Shown: piece by piece, positions 8,912-16,766 of the stretch | How the letters are laid out: the number at the start of each line of letters is the position of its first letter | Position numbering within the stretch: position 1 is the first letter of the stretch | DNA from: Selenomonas sp. | Lineage (GTDB): Bacteria > Bacillota > Negativicutes > Selenomonadales > Selenomonadaceae | DNA: 64,000 nt | NCBI GenBank assembly: GCA_022482925.1 | Contig: JAKVOG010000001.1 | Coordinates: 186,001 to 250,000, forward strand | Direction of reading: 5' to 3' | Notes under the pieces: model-generated | Database searches by the model: none | Told to the model about the DNA's origin: nothing | What the model saw: the letters and a program-made list of their open reading frames with translations, nothing else | Position numbers and translations under genes: made by a program

Positions 8912-9052
8912 CGGGAATTTATTCAGTCACAGAAATTCATCCGATCGACGGTATACGGCCAGAACTTCCGGCCATTTCTTGCCTCAGTCTGTTTTCTTTT
9001 ATGCATGAATTTTCATTATGATGAATATTAATTGATCTTATCTTGTGGATAA
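8866..9052. other. Cluster of three perfect DnaA boxes in a gene-free stretch
   Basis: The 398 bases between the MscS gene and the NrdD-tail gene hold no protein gene. They contain TTATCCACA at 8866-8874 and TGTGGATAA at 8894-8902 and 9044-9052, all exact matches to the consensus DnaA box. The sequence between the second and third is AT-rich. dnaA, dnaN or rpmH are not nearby, so a replication origin is not supported; a DnaA-titrating or DnaA-reactivating site, or chance reuse in a terminator, are the alternatives. Confidence 0.5.
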
Positions 9053-9097
9053 CATTCCCCCGAAAACTATTCATGTCAACTATATGTAGTGTTGCTA

Positions 9098-9127
9098 TTG
9101 ACTTCAGTACCATAGATATTGTATAAT
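9098..9127 (+). promoter_or_regulatory. Promoter of the NrdD-tail/nrdG genes
   Basis: TTGACT (9098-9103), 18-nt spacer, TATAAT (9122-9127). Transcription would begin near 9134, giving a leader of about 90 nt. Confidence 0.75.
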
Positions 9128-9137
9128 TTGCTTACAC

Positions 9138-9184
9138 TCAAGGGGATCCTTGATGTTCGTTGCCTGATTAAACATACAACGAAC
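9138..9184 (+). promoter_or_regulatory. Two hairpins in the leader of the NrdD-tail/nrdG transcript
   Basis: TCAAGG-GGAT-CCTTGA (9138-9153) and GTTCGTTG with CAACGAAC (9155-9162 and 9177-9184, 14-nt loop) are both perfect and lie back to back in the short leader. They resemble a compact regulatory 5' UTR, or a protein-binding element, but match no riboswitch class I know. Confidence 0.4.
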
Positions 9185-9223
9185 CTTACATAGATTCCGA
9201 TAATAAAAGGACAGGTGATTCTT

Positions 9224-9508
9224 ATGTTAGTAAATGGTATTGATGTAACAATTGAGGGACTCCACGATGTCTCTGAACAGGAAATCACGAACTATATTGG
9301 CTATGTTGAGCAGCAAACCAACGAAAAATTGGAAAGTCTCAGCCTTTCTGCTGCCGCTGATGGCAATGTAGCCATCGATTATGTGCTCCAGCCGCAGAAG
9401 TTCGAGCGTATCCGCCGCATCACCGGCTATCTCGTTGGTACAATCGACCGCTGGAACAATGCAAAACGGGCAGAAGAACATGACCGCGTCAAGCATGGCA
9501 TGCACTGA
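9224..9508 (+). CDS. Small protein ending like the C-terminus of anaerobic ribonucleotide reductase (NrdD)
   Basis: A 94-residue protein. Its last 35 residues, KFERIRRITGYLVGTIDRWN followed by NAKRAEEHDRVKHG, closely resemble the C-terminal tail of NrdD (R-I-T-G-Y-L, D-R-W/F-N-x-A-K, E-x-x-D-R-V-x-H-G). The zinc-finger cysteines that normally precede this tail are absent, and so are the catalytic barrel and the glycyl-radical site. The N-terminal 55 residues are not recognised. ATG at 9224 follows AGGTG by 6 nt. It directly precedes nrdG (2-nt gap), where a full nrdD would be expected. A helper or docking subunit for the NrdD-NrdG pair is an inference. Confidence 0.6.
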   Translation: MLVNGIDVTIEGLHDVSEQEITNYIGYVEQQTNEKLESLSLSAAADGNVAIDYVLQPQKFERIRRITGYLVGTIDRWNNAKRAEEHDRVKHGMH

Positions 9509-9510
9509 TC

Positions 9511-10011
9511 ATGAAACTTCGGATTGCTGGTATCGTCGATGATTCCGTCGTCGATGGCGAGGGCATGCGATTGACCGTTTTTACCCAGGGGTGTCCGCAT
9601 CACTGCACTGGATGTCATAACCCCAATACCCATTCATTCGATGGTGGTCATGATGCCGATACCGATGACATTCTCGCCCAGGTTAAGGCCAATCCATTAC
9701 TTTCCGGCGTCACATTCAGTGGCGGCGAGCCCTTCATGCAGCCATCCCCACTTATAAAACTGGCCCGTGACATCCACGCACAGGGCCTGGACATCTGGAG
9801 CTACAGCGGCTTCACACTGGATGAACTGCTGGCCAAACACAATCCAGCCATTGATGCACTGTTGCAGGAAATCGATGTACTGGTTGATGGCCGCTATGAA
9901 GACTCCAAACGCGATTTGACGCTCTGTTTTCGTGGCTCTTCGAACCAGCGGGTCATTGATATGAACGCCTGGCGCCGGACCGGCCACATAAAACTTCTTT
10001 ATACAGAATGA
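9511..10011 (+). CDS. nrdG: Anaerobic ribonucleoside-triphosphate reductase activating protein
   Basis: A 166-residue radical-SAM activase that installs the glycyl radical on NrdD. TQGCPHHCTGCHNP gives the CxxxCxxC [4Fe-4S] site, and TFSGGEPFMQ the SAM-binding GGE motif. It is short, as NrdG is, without the extra ferredoxin domain of PflA. The gene follows the NrdD-tail protein by two bases and ends before a strong bidirectional terminator. The nrdD gene itself is not in the window. Confidence 0.92.
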   Translation: MKLRIAGIVDDSVVDGEGMRLTVFTQGCPHHCTGCHNPNTHSFDGGHDADTDDILAQVKANPLLSGVTFSGGEPFMQPSPLIKLARDIHAQGLDIWSYSGFTLDELLAKHNPAIDALLQEIDVLVDGRYEDSKRDLTLCFRGSSNQRVIDMNAWRRTGHIKLLYTE

Positions 10012-10014
10012 AAC

Positions 10015-10056
10015 AAAAGGGAGCCTTCCCAAGCACGTTGGGAAGGCTCCCCTTTT
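10015..10056. terminator. Bidirectional terminator between nrdG and the stress-protein gene
   Basis: AAAAGGGAGCCTTCCCAA pairs with TTGGGAAGGCTCCCCTTTT around a 5-nt loop. A-rich and T-rich flanks let it serve both converging genes. Confidence 0.88.
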
Positions 10057-10066
10057 GTTTCATTTT

Positions 10067-10483
10067 TTACTTAACGACCAATACCGGGCACTTCGACTGC
10101 TCAACGATGTACTGGCTGACACTGCCAAGAAGTACACCTTTGACTACGCCCAGGCCACGACTGCCCATTACGATGAGATCCATATCATTCGTAGCGGCAA
10201 AGTCCAGAATGACTACTGCCGGAGACCCGGTCTCGGAAAATGCCTCTTTACTGATACCCGATGGAACCATCTCCATCGCCCGGTCCAGAATGACATTCCC
10301 CGCTTTCGTTACAGCCTCCAGGATAGCATCAGACAAGCAGGCATTGATTGCAAGCTGATTGATGTTCGCTACATATAAGAAATTCAGTTTACCCTCACAA
10401 GCCTCTGCCAATGCGATTGCCTCAGCTACAGCACGATCAGAACCTTCAGAACCATCTACTGGTACAAGGATGTTTTTAATCAT
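10067..10483 (-). CDS. Universal stress protein (UspA family)
   Basis: A 138-residue single-domain Usp. ILVPVDGSEGSDRAV is the N-terminal strand and turn, and GSRGLGVVKGVLLGSVSQ is the G-x2-G-x9-G-S/T ATP-binding motif, so this is the nucleotide-binding type. The tail CPVLVVK is typical. GGGAGG precedes the ATG. A second Usp gene lies immediately upstream on the same strand, so the two probably act together, perhaps as a heterodimer. The specific stress is unknown. Confidence 0.92.
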   Translation of the reverse strand: MIKNILVPVDGSEGSDRAVAEAIALAEACEGKLNFLYVANINQLAINACLSDAILEAVTKAGNVILDRAMEMVPSGISKEAFSETGSPAVVILDFAATNDMDLIVMGSRGLGVVKGVLLGSVSQYIVEQSKCPVLVVK

Positions 10484-10511
10484 ATTAATTACCTCCCTTG
10501 ATCATAAGCAA

Positions 10512-10943
10512 CTATTTGGCGACTACTACGGAAGTAATCGCACGCTCCACAACGGCCTGGCTTACGCTTCCTAACAGGAAGCCCTCCATAAGTCCCAGCC
10601 CCCGACCGCCAACAACGATCAGGTCCGATGCGTTTTCCTCAGCAAAACGAAGAATCTCATCGGCAGGAATCCCGGTTCGGTGATGATAATCAGCCAGAAC
10701 GCCAGTCGAAACGTGTTCCCCTGCCCGTTCCAATATGTTCTGAGCCTTATCACCCACCGGTCCGGCGATACTGTCTGGCAGCCATGATTCCTCCTGTGCA
10801 TCTGTCTCGCGATCAAAATACGAAACATACAGGATGTCCAAAGCAGCCCCCACAATTTCCGCCAAATCTGAGGCCAGCGCTACCGCCCGCCCCGAACCAT
10901 CGGACCCATCCACAGGAACCAAGATACGGGCCAGCTTCTTCAT
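10512..10943 (-). CDS. Universal stress protein (UspA family), second copy
   Basis: A 143-residue Usp with ILVPVDGSDGSGRAV at the start and GGRGLGLMEGFLLGSVSQ as the ATP-binding loop. Identity to its neighbour is clear in the motifs but low elsewhere, and it carries an insertion with DAQEESWLPDS in the middle, so this is an old duplication rather than a recent copy. Only 28 bases separate the two genes, suggesting one transcript beginning here. Confidence 0.92.
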   Translation of the reverse strand: MKKLARILVPVDGSDGSGRAVALASDLAEIVGAALDILYVSYFDRETDAQEESWLPDSIAGPVGDKAQNILERAGEHVSTGVLADYHHRTGIPADEILRFAEENASDLIVVGGRGLGLMEGFLLGSVSQAVVERAITSVVVAK

Positions 10944-11046
10944 GAAACATTCCTCCCCGTAGTTCTTTTATGTATATAATTCGCTAAACTGTCGCAAAAT
11001 TCCTCTAAAATACCTTCATTCCCTAAAATTTTTTTATTTCCTTTCA

Positions 11047-11076
11047 TTGACAGCTTTTACTGGAAAGTGATACACT
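11047..11076 (+). promoter_or_regulatory. Promoter of the threonine ammonia-lyase gene
   Basis: TTGACA (11047-11052), 18-nt spacer, TACACT (11071-11076). The leader also holds a small hairpin, TGCGTG/CACGCA at 11142-11163, just before the ribosome site. Confidence 0.65.
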
Positions 11077-11188
11077 TTATAGAACACTTATCGTGTAATA
11101 AAAGCTTTATTTAAGCAATAATGTAAACATACATTCTATTATGCGTGCATTTTCATTCACGCACCTGCCTTAAGGAGGCCTAGCATTC

Positions 11189-12445
11189 ATGTCAAAAGAA
11201 AAAGCCACCCCAACTGCTGACCAGAATAAAGAAATCGTCGAAAATACGACCATTGCCGGCGTATATCAGGCAGCCCGCCAGCTGGAAGGTGTCGCCAGGA
11301 AAACAGCCCTGATTCCCAGTGACTACTTTTCCGAGATTTCTGGCAACCAGGTCTTCCTGAAACCGGAAAATCTGCAGCATACCGGTGCCTTCAAACTGCG
11401 TGGTGCTTACAATAAGATCAGCCAGTTGACCGAAGAGGAACGGAAGAAAGGTGTAATCACCGCCTCTGCCGGCAACCATGCACAGGGTGTGGCCTTCGCG
11501 GCGCAGCGCCTTGGCGTCAAGGCCGTCATTTGTATGCCGGCAACCACGCCGATTCTCAAGGTCGAGGGGACGAAGGCCCTGGGGGCGGAAGTCGTCCTGC
11601 ACGGCGATGGCTTTGACGACGCCTATGCCTACAGCCTGGAACTTCAGAAGAAACACGGCTATGTCTATGTTCATCCGTTCAATGATCTGCAGGTCCTGTT
11701 AGGGCAGGGCACTACGGCGCTTGAGATCATCGATGCCTGCAAGGATATCGATGCGATCCTCGTACCGATTGGCGGCGGCGGATTTGCCTCCGGTGTGGCA
11801 TTGGCCACCAAATTGGTCAACCCCAGCATCAAGGTTATCGGCGTAGAACCGGAGAATGCGGCCTGCATGAAGAAGGCCCTGGAAGCGGACAGGATCGTCA
11901 CACTGGGCAGCGCCGATACCGTGGCCGATGGCTGCGCCGTCAAGACGGCCGGTACCCTGACCTTTGAATTCTGCAAGAAATATCTGGATGACATCATCAC
12001 CGTATCCGAGATGGAAATCATGGGTGCCCTGCTTTCTCTCATCGAGAAGCATAAGCTCATCGCCGAAGGTGCCGGTGTACTCTCGCTGGCTGCCCTTTCC
12101 AAGCTGCCGTTCAAGGGCAAGAAGGTCGCCGCCATCGTCAGCGGTGGCAACATCGACATCTCCATGATCTCCGCCTTGATTGAGAAAGCTTTGATTGCCA
12201 GAAGCCGCGTCTTTTGCTTTGCTGTTCCGCTGCCGGACAAACCTGGTCAACTGTTCAACATCTCCCGCATCCTGGCTGAGCAGAATGCCAATGTCATCGA
12301 GCTCAACCACAATCAGGCGAAAGTCACCGACAGCTTCAAGAAGGTCATCCTTGAAGTCACTTGCGAAACGCATAATGAAGAACACGTCCAGCGCATCGTA
12401 GCTGCCCTCAACAAAAATGGCTACGAGGTCGAACGGATTTATTGA
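11189..12445 (+). CDS. ilvA: Threonine ammonia-lyase (catabolic type with C-terminal ACT domain)
   Basis: Deaminates L-threonine to 2-oxobutyrate and ammonia. PLP-dependent fold II: Lys69 in HTGAFKLRGAYNK binds the cofactor, SAGNHAQGVA is the substrate Asn loop and PIGGGGFASG the phosphate-binding glycine loop. The last 80 residues (RVFCFAVPLPDKPGQLFNIS onward) form one ACT-like domain, the arrangement of the shorter TdcB/IlvA hybrids of Firmicutes (about 400 residues) rather than the 514-residue biosynthetic enzyme. It may serve either isoleucine synthesis or threonine fermentation to propionate; acetolactate synthase genes lie 24 kb away. An N-terminal extension of about 20 residues is unusual. 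Confidence 0.92.
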   Translation: MSKEKATPTADQNKEIVENTTIAGVYQAARQLEGVARKTALIPSDYFSEISGNQVFLKPENLQHTGAFKLRGAYNKISQLTEEERKKGVITASAGNHAQGVAFAAQRLGVKAVICMPATTPILKVEGTKALGAEVVLHGDGFDDAYAYSLELQKKHGYVYVHPFNDLQVLLGQGTTALEIIDACKDIDAILVPIGGGGFASGVALATKLVNPSIKVIGVEPENAACMKKALEADRIVTLGSADTVADGCAVKTAGTLTFEFCKKYLDDIITVSEMEIMGALLSLIEKHKLIAEGAGVLSLAALSKLPFKGKKVAAIVSGGNIDISMISALIEKALIARSRVFCFAVPLPDKPGQLFNISRILAEQNANVIELNHNQAKVTDSFKKVILEVTCETHNEEHVQRIVAALNKNGYEVERIY

Positions 12446-12459
12446 TTCTGCGTGTTTCC

Positions 12460-12487
12460 GGACTCGATTTTTCGGGTCCTTTTCTTA
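12460..12487 (+). terminator. Terminator after threonine ammonia-lyase
   Basis: GGACTCG pairs with CGGGTCC (one G-U) around a 6-nt loop, then TTTTCTT. Confidence 0.75.
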
Positions 12488-12546
12488 TGTTTCCTTTTCA
12501 CGCTATATTCGAACTTTTTCTAAGATAGAACCTTTTTATCCATACA

Positions 12547-12576
12547 TTGACTTTACTTAGTACCTGCTTATATAAT
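12547..12576 (+). promoter_or_regulatory. Promoter of the lactate permease gene
   Basis: TTGACT (12547-12552), 18-nt spacer, TATAAT (12571-12576), about 45 bp before the start codon. Confidence 0.8.
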
Positions 12577-12622
12577 GAAGTATCTTATTCATCTTTTTTA
12601 CCTAAGAAAGGACTGAACTCAT

Positions 12623-14155
12623 TTGTTTTTGATCGCGCTTTCTCCGATCCTTTGGCTGGTCATTGCCCTGAGTATTCTTCATATGCCCGGACATAAAGCC
12701 TGTTCCCTCGCTCTGGTGATTTCATTCGTAGCCGGTATTCTGGCTTATGGAATGACCGCTATCCATGCCGTTCAGGCATTCCTCGAAGGTGTAGCCCTTG
12801 CCTGCTGGCCGATTCTTTTGGTCATCATCGCAGCCATCTTCACCTACAACCTGTCACTCCATACCAAGGGCATGGATGTCATCAAGAAAATGCTGACCTC
12901 CGTCAGCAATGACCGCCGCGTACTGATCCTGCTGATCGGCTGGGGTTTTGGCGGTTTCCTCGAGGGCATGGCTGGCTTTGGTACCGCCATCGCCATCCCG
13001 GCTGGCATGCTGGCTGGCATCGGCGTAAATCCGATCCTTGCAGCCAGTGTCTGCCTGATCGCCAACTCAGTGCCAACTGCCTACGGCTCGATTGGTATTC
13101 CACTCGTAACCCTCGGCAGCGTAACCGGCATCGATGCTACGACACTGGCTACCTATACGGCACTCCAGCTGTCGCCGCTGACCTTCATCTGCCCGTTCCT
13201 GATGACGATTGTCACCGGTGGCTCCTTGAAAGCGCTTAAGGGCATGGTAATCATGTGCCTGGCAGCTTCCTGCTGCTTCCTGATCCCGGAACTGATCGTT
13301 GCTTTCTTCATGGGACCTGAACTGGCTGTCGTCGCTGGTGCCATCGGCGCCATGGCCGGCATCGTTGCCTGCGCCAAACTGTTCCCGGTCCACGATCCGG
13401 AATATGCGATGCCGTCGCACGATGATGAAGCTCCGGTTACCGCAGCCAGCGGGTTCAAAGCCTGGCTGCCGTTCATCCTCATCTTCGTCTTCCTGCTGGC
13501 TACATCCAAGCTCATCCCGGCTATCCATGATCCACTGAATCTCATCAAGAGTTCCGTGCTCATCTATGACGGCCAGGGTGGCGCACCTTACACCTTCACC
13601 TGGGTTGCTACACCTGGTATCCTGATCCTGCTGGCTGCTTTCATCGGCGGCGGCGTTCAGGGTGCCGGCGTCGGCGAGATGGTTGGCGTCCTCAAGAAGA
13701 CGATCATCAACCTGCGTTTCACGATCCTGACGATCATCACAGTCATCGCTACGGCAAAAGTCATGGGCTATGCCGGCATGACCCATGAGATTGCTGAAAC
13801 CGCTGTAGCAGCAACGGGCACGGCTTATCCGGCTGTTGCTGCCTTCATCGGTTCGATCGGTACCTTCATCACCGGTTCCGCTACGTCCAGCTGCGTTCTC
13901 TTCGGCAAGCTGCAGACCGATTCCGCTATGGCTATCGGCGCCAGCCCGGCTGCGCAGGCCTGGATTGCCGCTGCCAATGCTACCGGCGCCTGCGCCGGTA
14001 AGATGATCTCACCGCAGAGCATCGCCATCGGGGCAGCCGCTATCGGCGTTACCGGGGTGGACGGCAAGCTCCTTCACTTCGCAGTAAAGGTCTATTTGCC
14101 ATTCATCATCGTCATGGGGCTGATTGTCTACTTTGGACAGCTGTTCATTGGCTGA
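12623..14155 (+). CDS. L-lactate permease (LctP family)
   Basis: A 510-residue inner-membrane protein with about 12-14 hydrophobic helices. Family landmarks are the GWGFGGFLEGMAGFGTAIAI segment, ANSVPTAYGSIGIPLVTLG, and near the end ITGSATSSCVLFGKLQ with GKMISPQSIAIG. Imports or exports lactate (and possibly glycolate) with protons. The start is a TTG behind AAAGGA. No lactate dehydrogenase is adjacent, so its metabolic partner is elsewhere. It has its own promoter and terminator. Confidence 0.93.
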   Translation: MFLIALSPILWLVIALSILHMPGHKACSLALVISFVAGILAYGMTAIHAVQAFLEGVALACWPILLVIIAAIFTYNLSLHTKGMDVIKKMLTSVSNDRRVLILLIGWGFGGFLEGMAGFGTAIAIPAGMLAGIGVNPILAASVCLIANSVPTAYGSIGIPLVTLGSVTGIDATTLATYTALQLSPLTFICPFLMTIVTGGSLKALKGMVIMCLAASCCFLIPELIVAFFMGPELAVVAGAIGAMAGIVACAKLFPVHDPEYAMPSHDDEAPVTAASGFKAWLPFILIFVFLLATSKLIPAIHDPLNLIKSSVLIYDGQGGAPYTFTWVATPGILILLAAFIGGGVQGAGVGEMVGVLKKTIINLRFTILTIITVIATAKVMGYAGMTHEIAETAVAATGTAYPAVAAFIGSIGTFITGSATSSCVLFGKLQTDSAMAIGASPAAQAWIAAANATGACAGKMISPQSIAIGAAAIGVTGVDGKLLHFAVKVYLPFIIVMGLIVYFGQLFIG

Positions 14156-14169
14156 CTCAGAATCCTACC

Positions 14170-14205
14170 ATACACCATCCGTTTAACGGATGGTGTATTT
14201 TCTTG
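14170..14205 (+). terminator. Terminator after the lactate permease gene
   Basis: ATACACCATCCG pairs with CGGATGGTGTAT around a 5-nt loop, followed by TTTTCTTG. Confidence 0.88.
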
Positions 14206-14291
14206 TTTATATGTATATTCCCATTATACGTCGCGGTTATTTATCACTTATGCTATACTTAAATGATAGCGAGCAAAGGAGCAAAAACGCA

Positions 14292-15233
14292 ATGATAGAC
14301 CTGACAAAACTCACCACCGAGCAGCGTAATCCGGCGACAATGCATATTGATGCACTGCCAACCCTGGACATGCTGACCATCATCAATGAAAATGACCAGA
14401 CCGTCCCCCTGGCCGTAGCCAAAGAGCTGCCGGCCATTGCCAGGGCTGTCGATACAATCACCAGTTGTCTGCGGACCGGCGGCCGGCTCTTCTATCTGGG
14501 CGCCGGTACTTCCGGTCGCCTTGGCATCCTCGATGCCGTAGAGTGTCCGCCTACCTACAGCACCTCTCCTGAGCTGGTTCAGGGACTCATTGCCGGTGGC
14601 ACACCAGCAATCTTCCGGGCCAAAGAAGGTGCCGAAGATGATCCCCGGCTCGCGCAGGCGGACCTCAAAGAGTCCGGCTTCAGCACCCACGATGTGCTGG
14701 TCGGCATAGCAGCATCCGGCCGCACGCCTTATGTACTTGGCGGCCTTCAATATGCCCACGAGCTGGGCGCTGCCACGATTGCCCTGTCCTGCAGTGCCGG
14801 ATCAAAGATTGCGGACTGCGCAGACATTGCCATCACCCCGATCACCGGCCCGGAAGTCATCACCGGTTCCACCCGGATGAAAGCCGGCACCGCCCAGAAA
14901 CTTGTGCTCAATATGCTTTCTACAGGTACAATGATCAAACTGGGCAAGGTCTATGGCAACCTGATGGTCGATGTAAAGACCTCCAATAAGAAACTTGAAG
15001 AAAGAGCCCGTCACATCGTCATGGAGGCCTGTGACTGTTCCCGTGAAGAAGCCATCACAGCACTCGGGAACGCGGCCGGCCAGACAAAGCTCGCGATCCT
15101 GCTGCAGCTCACCGGCTGCTCCGCCGAGGAAGGCCAGCAGCTGCTCCGCCAATCAGACGGACGACTGGGAAAGCTCCTGAAAGACCTCTCCCATGACAAC
15201 TCCACAGAAATTCGCACGACTATAAAAAATTAA
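14292..15233 (+). CDS. murQ: N-acetylmuramic acid 6-phosphate etherase
   Basis: Removes the lactyl ether from MurNAc-6-phosphate to give GlcNAc-6-phosphate, a step of cell-wall recycling. A SIS sugar-isomerase domain is evident: [19 protein letters not shown] is the MurQ signature holding the catalytic Glu, and [15 protein letters not shown] the second phosphate-binding block. [19 protein letters not shown] is a further conserved stretch. Frame is open upstream to 14190, but the ATG at 14292 follows AAAGGAGC and starts [14 protein letters not shown] as in other MurQ proteins. The product is 313 residues. Next gene is mupG, 13 bases on, so they form an operon. Confidence 0.95.
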   Translation: MIDLTKLTTEQRNPATMHIDALPTLDMLTIINENDQTVPLAVAKELPAIARAVDTITSCLRTGGRLFYLGAGTSGRLGILDAVECPPTYSTSPELVQGLIAGGTPAIFRAKEGAEDDPRLAQADLKESGFSTHDVLVGIAASGRTPYVLGGLQYAHELGAATIALSCSAGSKIADCADIAITPITGPEVITGSTRMKAGTAQKLVLNMLSTGTMIKLGKVYGNLMVDVKTSNKKLEERARHIVMEACDCSREEAITALGNAAGQTKLAILLQLTGCSAEEGQQLLRQSDGRLGKLLKDLSHDNSTEIRTTIKN

Positions 15234-15246
15234 AGAAGGAACGATT

Positions 15247-16329
15247 ATGGAAAACGGTATTTCCGTCTATCCCGGTCTCGACAACACCCTGGAAGAAAAC
15301 CTGGCGCTCATCGAATATGCTCATCAATGCGGCATACGCCGCATCTTCACCTCGCTGCATATCCCTGAGACAGATTACTCTGCCCTCAAAACTGAGCTGG
15401 CAGAAATCCTGCGAACGGCCCGTCATTACGATATGGAAGTCATCTCTGACATATCACCGGCAACGATGGACCTGCTCGGCATCCAGGAATTCAGTCCATC
15501 GGCTTTCCGCATGCTGGGTATCTCCACCCTGCGGCTGGACTATGGCTTTGGCCTGGAGGAGATCGCGGAGCTCACACGCAACAAGCAGGGCATCCACATT
15601 CAGCTTAATGCTTCGACGATAACCGGACATATGCTTAGCGCTCTGATGGAGCTTAAGGCAAATTTTCATCAGATTGATGCCCTGCACAATTTCTATCCCC
15701 GCACCGGAACGGGTATCAGCGAGGAATTCCTGGTCCGCAAAACCCTGATGCTCCACAAACTGGGCATCAAGGTTGGCGCCTTCGTCCCCAGCCAGAACCG
15801 CCGTCGCAGCCCTCTCAGAGACGGACTGCCGACAATGGAAGACCACCGGGATGAACCGACCAGTCTGGGTGCCCGGCATCTGGTCGCCCTCGGGATCGAC
15901 TCCGTATTCATTGCTGATTCGCTGCCCTCTCATGAGGAACTGGACGTAGTCGGTGAACTGCAGGATGACCTGGTCGTACTGCAGGCCAGGCTGCTGACGC
16001 AAAATATCTTCCAGCATAAACTGCTCCGTCATACCTTCACAGCCCGTCCGGATGAGGCCCGTGATGCGATCCGTGCCACCGAAAGCCGCGCACTGCTCAA
16101 GGAAATGGATGGCATCATCCAGCCGGATAATACGATTGTACGTCCAATTGGAGCGATCACCATCGACAACAAAAACTATCAGCGCTACATGGGCGAACTG
16201 CAGATCCTGCGGACTCCACAGGATGCTGATCCACGCACGAACGTGGCAGCCATCGTCGATGAAAGTGAAGTCAATCTGCTGCAATACATCACGCCCGGCC
16301 GAAAATTCTCATTCCGGTTTCATGAATAA
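15247..16329 (+). CDS. mupG: MupG-family 6-phospho-N-acetylmuramidase (formerly DUF871)
   Basis: A 360-residue protein with an N-terminal TIM barrel (ISVYPGLDNTLEENLALIEY, IFTSLHIPE, EVISDISPATMDLLG, FYPRTGTGISEEFL) and a C-terminal cyclophilin-like region (NTIVRPIGAITIDNKNYQRY). The family hydrolyses MurNAc-6P-GlcNAc disaccharide to MurNAc-6P plus sugar, which is the substrate of MurQ encoded just upstream. No MurP-type PTS transporter is beside them, unlike the Staphylococcus murQ-murP-mupG set. AAGGAACG precedes the ATG. Function is by family plus neighbour; assignment is firm. Confidence 0.9.
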   Translation: MENGISVYPGLDNTLEENLALIEYAHQCGIRRIFTSLHIPETDYSALKTELAEILRTARHYDMEVISDISPATMDLLGIQEFSPSAFRMLGISTLRLDYGFGLEEIAELTRNKQGIHIQLNASTITGHMLSALMELKANFHQIDALHNFYPRTGTGISEEFLVRKTLMLHKLGIKVGAFVPSQNRRRSPLRDGLPTMEDHRDEPTSLGARHLVALGIDSVFIADSLPSHEELDVVGELQDDLVVLQARLLTQNIFQHKLLRHTFTARPDEARDAIRATESRALLKEMDGIIQPDNTIVRPIGAITIDNKNYQRYMGELQILRTPQDADPRTNVAAIVDESEVNLLQYITPGRKFSFRFHE

Positions 16330-16376
16330 ACTGATATAATAGAAAGTAATAGATTTTGAGTTCTGGGGAGGATCCT

Positions 16377-16745
16377 ATGCAAGAAATCAATAATGACGAC
16401 CTTTGTGAAATACACCATACACATCCAGAAAAATTGCAGGACTGCTCCCTACATAAACTGGATGATGCCACCAGCCTTGAACTGGCTGATATTTTCAAGA
16501 TCCTTGGCGATAAGACCCGGATCAAGCTGCTCTCGCTGCTGGCAGCAGAAGAGGAGCTCTGTGTCTGCGACATCGCCGAATCACTGCAGATGGGGCAATC
16601 TGCCATATCACATCAGCTGCGGGTGCTGCGGGCGGCGCGCCTGGTCAAATTCCGTAAAGCAGGTAAAGAAGCTTTCTATTCCCTCGATGACGATCATGTC
16701 GTCAAGCTGATGCGTCAAGGACTGGAACACGTCCGCGAATCCTAA
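16377..16745 (+). CDS. ArsR/SmtB-family metal-sensing repressor, CadC-like
   Basis: A 122-residue winged-helix regulator. Two metal sites can be read. ELCVCD is the alpha3 Cys motif, accompanied by a His/Cys-rich N-terminus (LCEIHHTHPEKLQDCSLH) as in CadC alpha3N sites. Near the end DDHVVKLMRQGLEHVRE fits the alpha5 pattern D-x-H-x10-H-x2-E exactly, as in SmtB/CzrA zinc sites. QSAISHQLRVLRAARLVK is the recognition helix. ATG at 16377 follows GGGGAGG; a TATAAT lies at 16335-16340. No metal transporter is adjacent; the downstream gene is a cell-wall hydrolase. The likely ligand is Cd, Pb or Zn. Confidence 0.9.
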   Translation: MQEINNDDLCEIHHTHPEKLQDCSLHKLDDATSLELADIFKILGDKTRIKLLSLLAAEEELCVCDIAESLQMGQSAISHQLRVLRAARLVKFRKAGKEAFYSLDDDHVVKLMRQGLEHVRES

Positions 16746-16766
16746 TTCTATGAAAGGACAATGACC

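Noticed and set aside
8826-9223. Chromosomal replication origin
   Set aside because: Three DnaA boxes are present, but dnaA, dnaN, rpmH and gyrB are not nearby and only 190 bp carry boxes.
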